Below, piece after piece: positions 24,617 through 35,650 of a stretch of 64,000 bases of DNA. The stretch's first letter is position 1. Every line of letters begins with the position of its first letter. The stretch comes from Azadirachta indica (Eukaryota > Streptophyta > Magnoliopsida > Sapindales > Meliaceae). The notes below the pieces were generated by a model. It was not told the DNA's origin, ran no database searches, and worked only from the letters and a program-made list of their open reading frames with translations. The position numbers and the translations under genes were made by a program. The stretch covers positions 3,898,966 to 3,962,965 of the forward strand of contig CM040446.1 in assembly GCA_022749755.1 (NCBI GenBank), written 5' to 3'.

Positions 24617-26163
24617 CCAAATTCTATCTCACTTCATACACAAACATAAATTAAATAAATTCCTTTTAATTTTGAGTTGGTGTAAAAATAAATCAGATCT
24701 CTTGAAAGAATTGTTAGTAAAATTTAAAACAACGCAAAATTATTCTGAGGAGTTTTATGTTGTCTTCGTGCAACTCACATATACAAATACGGGGAATTAT
24801 TCGACAACAATTTCTTTCTTTCTTTCTTTCTTTCTTTCTTTTTTTTTTTTATTTTTCTGCTTAAGTTGCAAAGTGATTGATTAGAGGCCTGACATGTTTC
24901 AACTCATTAATATCAAGTCGGGGTTTGCAAACATAAGCGGTATGAGCAATTCAAATAACAAAATCATTAGCAACAGAGAAATTAGCTTTGTTATATATAA
25001 AAAAATTCAATGATCACATTATCCATAAAATAATGATCAATAAAATATAAACTCAGGCTAAATAGGATCAATCATGTTGGATATATATTGAATTATGTAT
25101 ATTATGACAAAGAATATGATTGTACTTTATCTAATCCTCTCCAACATATACTTTCTTTTAGGTAAATTTATGACAATGTTTTCTAAAATATATTCTAATT
25201 TACATATTTTACTCTAATCCCAAACTTCATACTAGACTTGATTTTAGCTCTATGGCGAACCTATTGTCCCGACATTTCATAAAACCGACATATCTTAAGA
25301 CCCACAACCTACATTGTAAAGATCATGTCCATATTCTAATGAAAACTCAATAACAAAAAAATAAAGCATTCACACTTTAGAATGAACTACTATTCTTTTT
25401 CATAAAATTCAAACCTAATACATAATTTCAATTCAATTCAAAAACCAGTTCATTAAAATTAAAGACAAACCCATATTACTAAGTCATCTTTAATATAAAA
25501 ATTCTATTAAAATTAATATTTCAGATAATTTAAAGACTTAGTAAATATATAAAGAAAAGAAATATAGAAAGAAAGAAATTTTTTCACAATATAAAAATTC
25601 ATTAGTTAATATGAGGTGACAAAATTGGGTATTAACATTAGATAACAAATAATCAAGACATAAATTAAAAGCACCGTTGGTGATAATTGGTTAAATAATT
25701 TATTGAAAATGTATTCATCATTAGGATATATATTTGGTTACTTTTTAATAGTATTTTTTTATAAATTAATAAAAGCTTGTAAATCAATGTAAATGAAAGG
25801 TGAAAACATTTACATTTTTCTTCATACCCCGCCCCCCTGTCCTCATGGATGAAAAAATGGACCATTTGATATAATCTTAACTCTCTTACATTTTAAAAAC
25901 AAATGGCTTTTATTATATATGCGAATCGAATTGTGAGGAAGTTGTTCAAATGAGACACTAATAATGCGTGCATGATGGTTTTTTTTTTTTTTTAAAAGTC
26001 TGTCGTAGATATCAAATATCAGGAGCATATAATAATAACTTCTTTCTTTCAGGAGCAAATTCCCTATGAACATGGTTCACTTATTATTAATTTTAGCATG
26101 GCCAGAGCTCTCCCTCTCAATCCAAAAACTTTATTCCTGAAAATATTTTCAACTATCTTCACC
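23628..26163. other. Intergenic DNA between MIR169 hairpins 2 and 3
   Basis: No gene is supported. The stretch holds an (AT)n tract at 24585-24611 and a (TTTC)n tract at 24811-24842. From about 25840 it becomes similar to the DNA upstream of hairpin 2. Confidence 0.6.
24811..24842. repeat. (TTTC)n microsatellite
   Basis: About eight TTTC units followed by a poly-T run, in noncoding DNA. Confidence 0.95.
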
Positions 26164-26171
26164 TATAAATA
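26164..26171 (+). promoter_or_regulatory. TATA box candidate for MIR169 hairpin 3
   Basis: TATAAATA lies about 60 bases before the hairpin and sits in the same context as the box for hairpin 2. Confidence 0.6.
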
Positions 26172-26230
26172 CTCACAGTTCGTATGCATAAAAATTTGAA
26201 AGTAAAGAATTAATTCTGTCTGCGTTGTGT

Positions 26231-26391
26231 AGGGTTTCTTGTATGAAGCGAGATAGATAGAGGAAAATCGAGCCAAAAATGACTTGCCGCCAACATTAAT
26301 TAACTTCCTTCCTGGAAACCCGATGGATATGCCTGCGGCAAGTCGTTCTTTGACTCATTTGCGCTATCTGTTTCTCATTTGAGACTCCCCC
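26231..26391 (+). ncRNA. MIR169: MIR169 precursor 3 (divergent mature sequence)
   Basis: The mature arm at 26269-26289 begins CGAGCCAAAAATGACTTGCC. Against the miR169d-g form it has changes at position 1 (T to C) and at positions 9 and 10 (GG to AA). The star arm at 26336-26356 (GGCAAGTCGTTCTTTGACTC) pairs along the whole length with one bulged base and one wobble. The lower stem repeats that of hairpin 2: GGGTTTCTTG(T)ATGAAG on the left and TTTGAGACTCCCC on the right. It is a paralogue of hairpin 2. The changes fall at the central positions where Argonaute cleaves, so target choice may differ. Confidence 0.9.
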
Positions 26392-28860
26392 ACAGAAAAA
26401 TTAATATTGGTACTCGATCCAGCTTCATGATTATATACCTTTTTCAACTTTTTCTAAAGTCTGAATAAGTCAAACTTATAAGATAAGATTTGAGTTGTAA
26501 ACTCTTATATTTGGATTACTACTGTGATAAGTGTTATTCTCTAGAAGCAACCTCCATCAATTGCACTTAGTAGTAGATTGATTAATTACAATTTTGTATT
26601 CCTAAATCATTTAATACTTAATCCAATATTCAAACAAGTTAATTAATTAAATATATTTAGCTTAACAAATTTGAAAGAAGGAGGTTAGTAGAATTTGGAA
26701 TAAAGAACTAAAGTGACGTTTTCCGGAATTGTTGAGATAATACAACGCAAATATTGCAATATTAAGGATGTTTCTAACACAATAAATGAAATCTAGACAA
26801 TTATTAAGACAAAAAGAATTGTCAATACCCTATTGTTTAATCTAATACCAAATTATCCATCTATTATTTGACAAATATTTCATCACTTCCCCTATTTTAG
26901 AGGTTATTTGTTTTTTTAATTGAAGTCTAAATATATTTATTTAGATATTTAAAAAATTTTTTTTTAATTTATATCTGAATATTTGTCAAAGACATATAAA
27001 TATAATTAAATTAAAAATTTTGACTTAAATCTGAATGAGTAAATATCTGAATAATTTCATATTTTTATTTTTCAAAAATATTTCTATTTTATTATTTTAT
27101 TTATTAACAAAATTAAAATCATAGTAAATTATTTTTTACATATTTTTTCTCTATTATAAGTCCCTTTTACTTGTCTTCTTAATCTTATTTATTTTATACT
27201 TTAATAATTATAATAAATTTATATATTTATATAATTTACAGTTGTATTACAATATGACATTATTTTTATTTAATTTTTATTGATCTTTATATCATTGATT
27301 ATAAATAATTTTTTAAAAAAATCATATATCAAATAAACAAATAATGTACATATTATATGATTTATTAATTTTTTTATTTATTATTATACTAATATAATCA
27401 AAATTATTATAATTATAAATATATTATTTAAAAGAGTATGTATGTCAAAATATCAATTTTTAAACTTTTTATTTTGTTAAAATATATAACTTAATATTTA
27501 TTTTAAGATGTTTTAAAATAAAAAATAAACATATCATTTATATTCAGATTTCAATTAAATTCATATTTCAGTTATGTTCAAAATTTAAATAAAAAAAACA
27601 AACGCTATCTTAGTTTTATTATTTGAGGTTTTTACTTTTTAGGATAATTAAGTAATTTAATATGTGCATAATGACATGCTACTACTATTAACACGTGTTG
27701 GCGATATTTTTTAAAATATACCTAATATAATTTCTGTTTTTAAATAATTTATTATAAAAAGTTAAAAGGAAAAAAACTAAAAAAAACACTTCTTAATTTA
27801 TAAACATTTTGAGAAGAAGAAAGGACAATAGGATGAGAGTTTTAATTTATAAATATGATTTTTTTTTCTTTTCCTCTATAACCAAACATTTCAAATTATT
27901 TTTCTTTTTTTTTTTTTCTGTTTCTCCGTCACCATTTTATCCAACCACAAACCAAACAACCGAACACTGTTAACCCTCATTCATAACCAGCACACTCACT
28001 GGCTGGGTAGTGGAGGTTTCTCTGCACAATATATCCTTCACCTGCTGTTTGTCGACTCACTGGCTCCATCCCATTTAGGTTGTTTGGCCAACATATCAAA
28101 AGTATATGATTTTATTTCCGAGAAAGTGAGGTTATTGTGATTGGTACAATGGTTTGTTAGCTATGAATTAAAGAGAGGCGAGATGTTTGTTTATATCAAG
28201 AATGGGTTGACAGCCTCAAAGAAGAAAAATAATTTGGAGTGTCTGGTGGTAGAAAAAAATGATGATGCACAAAGAGAAAGAAGGAAGAAAAAAATAATTT
28301 GGAGTATTTAGCTATGGAGAAAAATGGTAATAGAGAAATAGAAAGAAGGAAAAGAATAATGGAAGAGAAAATTGGTGATGGAGAAAGAACGAAGGAAAAA
28401 AGAAAGAGAAATAATTTTTTGTGCTTTAAAAGATATTTATGTAATTTCAATCTATTTTTTAATTCCAATGTGATTGACAATTGACACATGTAAGGACATG
28501 TGCATAATTGTTTTTAAAAAGTAACTTTTTTTTAACATAGATAACGTCGGGGTTATAAGATATTTATTAAACAACGGGTATTATATTCAACAATGGAAAG
28601 AATTGGAAATTCTCCTTATTAAAAGCTGTAAAATACATTGTCAACAAAATTTTAGAAGACTAGAAAAGAATCATTTCTCTTCTATGTCTCACTGATTTTA
28701 TTATTTTAACACTACTAATTAGTTAAAAACATAAAATAAAAATACATGAGTATGAACTATTTTCTTTCAATAGTGCTAAGAAAATTCAAAAAGAGAGAAG
28801 GATAGAAAGTTAAGGAAAAAAAAAAAAAGGAAGAGAATCATTATTTCAATTTAAAGGTTG
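26392..28860. other. Intergenic DNA, includes a probable hAT-like MITE
   Basis: No gene is seen. About 26903-27609 has inverted ends (TTATTTGTTTTTTTAATTGA on the left, the reverse complement of TTTAAATAAAAAAAACAAACGC on the right) and matches the element at 32543-32974. A purine-rich strand at 28200-28420 (GAAGAAAGAGAAAG-type) gives open frames on both strands that are low-complexity only. Confidence 0.5.
26903..27609. mobile_element. MITE-like foldback element, GTTTATTTTTTTAATT-end family, copy 1
   Basis: The terminal inverted repeats are about 30 bases and imperfect, and the interior is AT-rich. The subterminal GATTTCAATTAAATT and TCA(G/T)-GTTATGTTC-like motifs near the right end recur at 32905-32945 in the second copy. 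I could not identify a clean target-site duplication. Class assignment (hAT-like) is a guess. Confidence 0.45.
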
Positions 28861-29063
28861 TTTATATTGTGCTTTACTCTCTAACATTTAAGAAACGACA
28901 CTTAACCCCTAAGTTTACAACCAATTCAAGAAATTCTCCGACTTTTCAAGAAAAGTAATGATACCACCTATCGTTATTCTTTGGTTAGGAATCCATTAAA
29001 TAAAAGGTTAATAGTAACTTATAGAAAAATATAATAAAAAAATGACAAAACCCCATCATTTGT
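28861..29063. repeat. Direct repeat copy 1 of a ~205-bp element
   Basis: Similar throughout to 29572-29786, in the same orientation. Shared landmarks are TATTGTGCTTT, AAACGAC, GTAAGTTTACA/CTAAGTTTACA, CTTTTCAAGAAAAGTAA, GGTTAGGAATCCATTAAAT and AAAATATAATAAAA. Confidence 0.75.
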
Positions 29064-29571
29064 TTATGTTTTTTTTTGGAACCACCATTATTATTCAAAT
29101 TAAAACCTAATTGAATCTCTTCTACACTCTTGTCTGTCTCCTCTTCTACAACGGATAAAACTTTTACCCACAAAGAGGCATTTGCTGAAACTTTCACCAC
29201 GCACAAAACTTTCACCCATTTTATTAACATTTAACGTTATTATAACATTATTTGTGAAATTGTAATATTTTTTAATCCTTAACTATTTTTTCCTTCAAAT
29301 TTTACTGTCAATTTAAGAATAAAAATACAATCACTCAAATCCATATTCAAAACATCCATCCTCGACTTCAACTCAATTTATGGCAAATTCATTCACTAAC
29401 GAAATACATTCACAGAAGAAGGCTGAGATTGCGAAGAACATCTCGAATCACTTATTTGAAAATGTACTGCAATTGTAACTGTATGAAACTCAGGCTGAGA
29501 AGAAAAGTGTGCATGCTCCTACCATACATTGAAGAAGGGAGACAGATGAGAGAGTTTAGATAGGAAAAAAG

Positions 29572-29786
29572 GATATTGTGCTTTGCCCCCTAGTATTTAG
29601 GAAAACGACGCTTGTCCCTGTAAGTTTACATCCCATTCAAGAAACCCGTTAACTTTTCAAGAAAAGTAAAGATACCCCCCTATTGTTATTCTTCGGTTAG
29701 GAATCCATTAAATTGAAGGTTTTATTAGTAATTTACAGTAAAATATAATAAAAGAAAAAAAAAAAGGACAAAATCCCATTATTTGT
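29572..29786. repeat. Direct repeat copy 2 of a ~205-bp element
   Basis: Second copy, 711 bases after the first. The 510 bases between them hold nothing that I recognise. The element looks like half of a plant foldback transposon, but no opposite arm was found. Confidence 0.7.
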
Positions 29787-30858
29787 ATTTGATACTGCAA
29801 AAATTAATTAATTAACGCTGCAATATCAACTCTCAACGGAGTTAATTACATGACATTAAAGGTTAATTAGGATGAATGCTTTCTTATGCTCATTTATACA
29901 ATATCTATGCCGAGATGTGGATCGAGAATCAATCTTATCAAGAATTGATGTGAATCAACTTTGATCGATAAAGAAAATCTATGAAAAAGAGAATATTAAT
30001 ACTGGTCCAAATTTGGTTTCCTAAACTGTATGTCAAATTAACCGAAGAAAGAATAGATATATGTTGATTGATTAATCAAATCAAAAAACCATCTAAGATC
30101 AATTCGAATCAATTCCTATATATACAACTAATAGTCCACTAATGCCAATTAAACAAGCAATTTATATATATATATGCAAATCAATTAAACACCTTGTTTT
30201 TCTTCCTACCTTAACTCATCATATATAAATGATCATCACCAATTTCTTTTATCGATATATCTTTTCAAAAAATATTGGATGGATCCCACAACACACTATG
30301 ATCGTAGAATAATCTGAACGTTGAATTTGGGCAAAGAAAAAGTCAGATAGCTTGTTCATGTTGACAGATCTTTTCTAGTACTTCTGTGATTAAACAATCA
30401 AAATATATATATATATATATATCTATATAGATAATGGACTGATGAAACATCTCATTATTGATTGATCTCATCTGGGTCATTTTTCATCAGCTTAATTAAT
30501 TTCACCCGCAGTCAATCTTTACCTATCACGATCAAGCCTCTTGAACATGAACGAATTAATTTGAGAATGGATTGGAAAAATAAATGAATGAAGCCTGTAG
30601 AAGGTCGATATATCGTTGACTAGAATAGCATTCAAATGATATCCCACTAATTCCTATCCTTGAATAGATTCTATTCCCACAATCACTGAAAAGTTCTCTC
30701 TTTTTACCTCAATGTAGAAAGATACATATAATTAAGAATATGTACATGTATGGATGCTTTCAAGCACGAAAATGTTGTCATTTTTTTAAGTCCGCTTTCC
30801 TCTCGGGGAATAACACATAGGTGCGTCTAGAATTGGAATATTATTATATGTGCAATTA

Positions 30859-30898
<40 letters not shown>

Positions 30899-30925
30899 TT
30901 ATTCATATGTCTTTGCTTGTATATA
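29787..30925. other. Intergenic DNA upstream of MIR169 hairpin 4
   Basis: AT-rich, with (AT)n at 30402-30422 and 30869-30892. No coding region or further hairpin was recognised. Confidence 0.5.
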
Positions 30926-30932
30926 TATAAAT
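30926..30932 (+). promoter_or_regulatory. TATA box candidate for MIR169 hairpin 4
   Basis: TATAAAT at the end of a short AT run, about 65 bases before the hairpin. It is weaker evidence than for hairpins 2 and 3 because the surroundings are AT-rich. Confidence 0.4.
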
Positions 30933-30993
30933 TTGGAAGCATTGCTAGCTATACGACGTTCTCAAGTGTAAGAGTAAATAAATATTAATGCAT

Positions 30994-31145
30994 TGTCTTG
31001 TATGGAAGAGAAAGAGGGTGGGTTTGAGCCAAGGATGACTTGCCGGTGTGTATATGTACATAATATTAATATACATGTTTTATTTGTGATCTGGGAAGTC
31101 TATCCTTGGCTCTTGTTCGTCCTCTTTCATCCCACATAAGACCTT
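30994..31145 (+). ncRNA. MIR169: MIR169 precursor 4 (miR169d-g type)
   Basis: The mature arm at 31025-31045 begins TGAGCCAAGGATGACTTGCC and ends G, the miR169d/e/f/g form of Arabidopsis. The star arm at 31093-31113 (GGGAAGTCTATCCTTGGCTC) pairs with it. The lower stem pairs GTCTTGTATGGAAGAGAAAG with the run from CTTTCATCCCACATAAGAC. The loop is short (about 47 bases) and AT-rich. It belongs to the same NF-YA-targeting family as the other three hairpins and has the same orientation. Confidence 0.95.
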
Positions 31146-31525
31146 GGAGATAAATTCGGTTTTGATTATTATTTTTTGCGTTATATATATATATATATAT
31201 ATAAAGTTTCAGATATTAATTTTTATGTGTCTGCAGGAGGATTTTTATGTGTTTGATTTCAATACTTTAAACAATAACTTAATTACTTATATTAATTTAT
31301 TTTAATTTTTAAATTTGTTTATATTTTTAGAACACATGTTAACAATATCTCGTTTCTATATATGTATAAATTTTATAATTATTACAAATTATTAAATTGT
31401 ACATACAGTGTATATATACATATATATATATATATATTATATTGAAGTGTTCTAATCCATAAATAGATTTCATTATTTCATAAATAGATATTTTGATCCA
31501 TTTTACTGACTCTAATTATTAGAAG

Positions 31526-31787
31526 GAAGAATGTCTATTACCTCTTACTTTTTAAGGTAATGTAATTTTCTCCTTTTATAATTTTTTTAATATTACGTGT
31601 ACCCATTGAGTTTTGATTTTGTCTTTTAATATTTCAAATATTTTTAATTTTATTATTTTATAAACTAATTGAAATAAAGGATAAAATTAAAAAAAAAATA
31701 ATTAAGAGAGTGATGGAGTATTAAAAAAAATATAAGAGAGTAATTAGGTATTGACTTAGAAAGTAAGGAGATAATAGAGATTTTTCT
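31526..31787. mobile_element. MITE, GAGAATG family, imperfect 10-bp target-site duplication
   Basis: A 262-bp foldback, the same length as the copy at 20089-20350. It is flanked by TTATTAGAAG (31516-31525) and TTATTACAAG (31788-31797), with one mismatch. It starts GAAGAATGTCTATTACC, and its right arm is the diverged complement. Confidence 0.65.
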
Positions 31788-31797
31788 TTATTACAAG

Positions 31798-34440
31798 TAT
31801 GCATTTATAACATACAAATATTTGTAGGTGACAAAAATTTTCTCATATTGAAACACTAGAATGATTAAAGTAAATGTAGAGTATCAGTTTATTTAGAAAT
31901 TGAAAAGAAATGTAAAAATATTTTTAGGAACCTCACGTAGTCGAATTATAATCAATTCAATTTTTACTTCCAATCATAAATCAATTCGGCATCCTACAAA
32001 AATCAAGCACAATTATAATGCAAACAAAAAGATAAAAAAAAATATTAAAATTGTTCGTGCAAACAAACGCGTAGTCTCGAGGAAAATAGTGGGGGCATTT
32101 ATTACAACTCACTGTAAAAGGTCAAAACATTGGGCGTGTGATGTGCCCAAATATAGGCCCAAGTTGAGCCCAATACTAGGTCCAGTAGGTCCAGCCTGAC
32201 GTTAACTAAGTTCTTACTATTTCTCATTTAAAAAATCTAATCTGTTAAATCATCAAATAAACTCCCAATTCTAAATACCCTTATATTGTTAGAGTATGTT
32301 AAATTGAGATTATTAAAATTTAATATCGAAAATTAATTTTCATAAAAAAAGACATTATTCCTTATCATTTCCTAACTTTATAATTTATACTTTTATTGCA
32401 CACATTCAACATTTCAATAGATTTCTTATGTAATATCAGTAGTTGTACATGTAATATTCCAAAAAAAATATTATAGTTATTATTTTATAGATATAATTGG
32501 ACATAAATTTAATGTTGAAGGACTTGAAGTGATTAGTGACTTAGCATTTGTTTATTTTTTTAATTAAAATCCAAATAAAATTATTCAAATATTTAAAATG
32601 TGTTCATTTTTTAAATTATACCTGAAAACTTGTTAAAATATTTAAATATAATTAAATTTAAATAATTAAATGTATAAATGAATTAAAATAAAATATTTTA
32701 TTTTTTAATAATACTCTCATTTTAATATTTAATATTTATATATGTCAATAATTTAACTTATTATTTTTAATTTTTTAAAGTATATATATGTATATATATA
32801 TATATATATAATATATCAGTTTTAAATTTTTTATTTTTATAAAAATAAAAAATTAATGGTTATATTTAAATGTTTGAAATAAAAATATAAACATATTAAT
32901 TAAATTTAGATTTCAATTAAATTTTAACTTCGGTCATGTTCTAAGTTCAAATTAAAAAAAATAAACAAAGTGTTACTCTTGATTGTGTGATGTTGGATTT
33001 GATCAATTCGTACAAATTAATTCGTAGGCTGTAAACCTCAGCCCGATGTTCAGTTATAAGAGAGAACAAAAAACTATATTATAATTAGGTAAAATAACAT
33101 CTGAATCCGTAAATTGTTTCTATTCTGAAGTAAGGATGAAAAATTGCTATTCATAATAAATAAATTCCTAATTATTGTGAAAGTGATTATGATACGCTTT
33201 AATATTAAATTACATGCTTCAAGGGCATGTTTGGGGTCGATGGGCTTTCGCGGACAACTAAATCCTTAATTATTATTATTATTATTATTAGGGAAGCGAC
33301 TATACTACCCTTTAATATTCCACCTAGTTGCGGACTAGTCCAATCGTTAGGTATTTGTTTTAAATTTTGTTATAACCCTGGATAATATCATCTCCATCTC
33401 TAAATCTTATAATAATAATAAGTCATGATGTAATTAATCTACTTTTAACATTTTAATTCGTTTACGTGAATATGTTACATTGTCAAAAAAGTAAAGATAA
33501 TTTTTTATTTTACAAAATTTTAAAGACAAAATGTAATTATCAACCGTGAAAGCACGGGTTCCAAACCTAACCTAAATTTGTAACTGTCAAAGCAAATTTT
33601 TAAAGATAATTTGGTTATTTTATTAAGAATATTAAAAACCTATTTGACTTAAAGTCGAATAGATAAATTATCTAATTATTTGAGAAATTATAAAAATTTA
33701 ATAATCCAAATATTATTGCTTTCCATTATAATTAATAATATATAAAGTTCTAGAACTTGATTATCTACCAATAGTCAATAGAATTTAATATCAAAATTTG
33801 TATTTACTTGACTAATGAAGGCAAAAATCATTGCTCGATCAAAGTTAGTTAGTTCTTTGAATGTGTGTATAGCTGCCTTTGACAATTCAACAACTACGAA
33901 GGAAACTTATTGTCAATAAATTTTATTATTTTTTATCAAATAATTTATACAAAGTTATTTTATCAACTGACATATTGTGTAATAAATTATATAATAATAT
34001 CACAAAGTTTAAGATATTATTTAAAATAAAAATTATAAATCAATATATTATTTTCGGTTAAGAATTTGAGATAATAACACTTGATTCTAATAATGAGAAA
34101 AATATTAAAAAATAATTTAAATTAATGGCGATTAATCATAATCCTTTGATTGAGATTCATCATGCAATTGCATTGCACTTTCATTTATACTAATTTACTT
34201 TTATGAAAAATATAAAATACGATTTGAATTCTAATATTTTAGGGTGACAATACAAAGGGTAGGTTGGGATTTAAGTTTCAAATATTTTGAAAAAAAAAAA
34301 TGGAATTGATATGAAGATAATTATTGGCACATGGTTTTGTATGAGGAATTGGAACAAGTTCACGTTCGAATGATTCCACGTTCATTGCAAGAAGGATCAA
34401 ATTTCATGAATTTGTCCAATGAGGATTATCTTAATCACAT
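31798..34440. other. Intergenic DNA, no gene seen
   Basis: Contains the MITE-like element at 32543-32974 and a GC-richer scrap at 32040-32205. A short frame through that scrap (31900-32199) has no family features. Otherwise AT-rich. Confidence 0.5.
32543..32974. mobile_element. MITE-like foldback element, GTTTATTTTTTTAATT-end family, copy 2
   Basis: The left end GCATTTGTTTATTTTTTTAA is matched by the reverse complement of the right end, AACACTTTGTTTATTTTTTT. The interior resembles 26903-27609 but is about 275 bases shorter. No clear target-site duplication. Confidence 0.5.
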
Positions 34441-34449
34441 GCTTAGATG

Positions 34450-35650
34450 ATTAATTAACCTTTTTTAATTAATTAATTTCAAGGATGATAATTGGTTTGA
34501 CTAATTAAAATTTTTCAATGGTTGATACAAATTAAGTTGACGATTTTAACAATATAAAAATCGTTAATAATTAATTTAATAAATTAACATTGTTTGGGAA
34601 ACAAGAATGAAAGTGGCCTTCTACTTGGAAGAAAATGCCATCCACCATTAGACACCGGTGACATAAACAAGAAAATTAATGCTAAAATAATAACAATTTG
34701 GGTAATAATATTTGGCCCCTTGCGTTTGTTCCATTTATGACAAGCAGGTCCTTCACCTACCGCAAAATGACTGAAATACCCTTCAATTTTAGTGACTTGG
34801 TATGACAATCATGGCAGTCAAAACTCAATCTCGTGAGGGTAATATGGTCATTTTATTACTTACATGTATTATTAATTTTTACATTAATCAAAAAGTGATA
34901 TAATAAAATATTATTGTTATGACCCGTTTTTTGGAAATATTACTATAAAAATATTACCTAACCAAATACGGATAACAATTTAAAAACACCAAGGAACTAA
35001 ATGGTAAATATTCTTGTAACGTTAGATGAAGCAAGAAAAGTCGACTGCCCTTTCGAGAAGTTTAGAATATGATCGTGATATAAAATAATAATAATAATAT
35101 AATTAATTACATATAAAATCCTACTTGGTGCAGGCATATTGATATTGGGGTTAAGATGAATGTCAACTACGAAGAAAATTTGTTTAATATTCTATGCTCT
35201 TAATAAATATGCACAATTATGGGAATATTTAATTAGTTAATTGGCGATTAGTTTTGTAACTTCGATGAACAATATTTAAACATAATACTAATTAATTAAA
35301 GATAAATTTAATCTAAAATATACTCCATAATTTCTTATTTTCTTAGTAGTAAATATTAAAGATTAAAAAACATTGTCACCTGTTTTTGTTAGAATAAGTT
35401 ATAATAATGTATTATTACATACATCTAAAATTTAAAATTTTACATCTCATGTTGCAAATTTTGTATTTGATATTTTTTATTTTTTTATTTTATTAGCAAA
35501 TTATATTTTTTTAATAGAGTAAAATTACGATGACTTAAAAAATTTTGTCAAACAAAAATTTTTTTTGATGATTAGGGCATTATAATGCATTCATGCCATT
35601 TTGAATATTTTAATAAAGCATTAAAATATATTTAGACATTACTTAATAAT
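34450..35650. repeat. Right copy of the dispersed 1.2-1.5 kb duplication (partner 4646-6180)
   Basis: Direct-orientation homologue of 4646-6180, with one instead of three of the 102-bp units and without the perfect palindrome. It is noncoding in both copies. It marks the point where collinearity with the DNA behind HMA copy A resumes after the miR169 block. Confidence 0.75.

Noticed and set aside
28196..28489. Overlapping open frames on both strands
   Set aside because: They come from a purine-rich simple sequence; translations are KEKRKR or FLFLFS low-complexity.
30994..31145. One polycistronic primary transcript for all four MIR169 hairpins
   Set aside because: Spacing of 2.8-4.7 kb, interspersed transposons and a TATA-like box before each hairpin fit separate units better, though this is not proven.
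31900..32199. 99-codon open frame on the + strand
   Set aside because: Basic, low-complexity translation with no family features, next to a MITE; probably chance.
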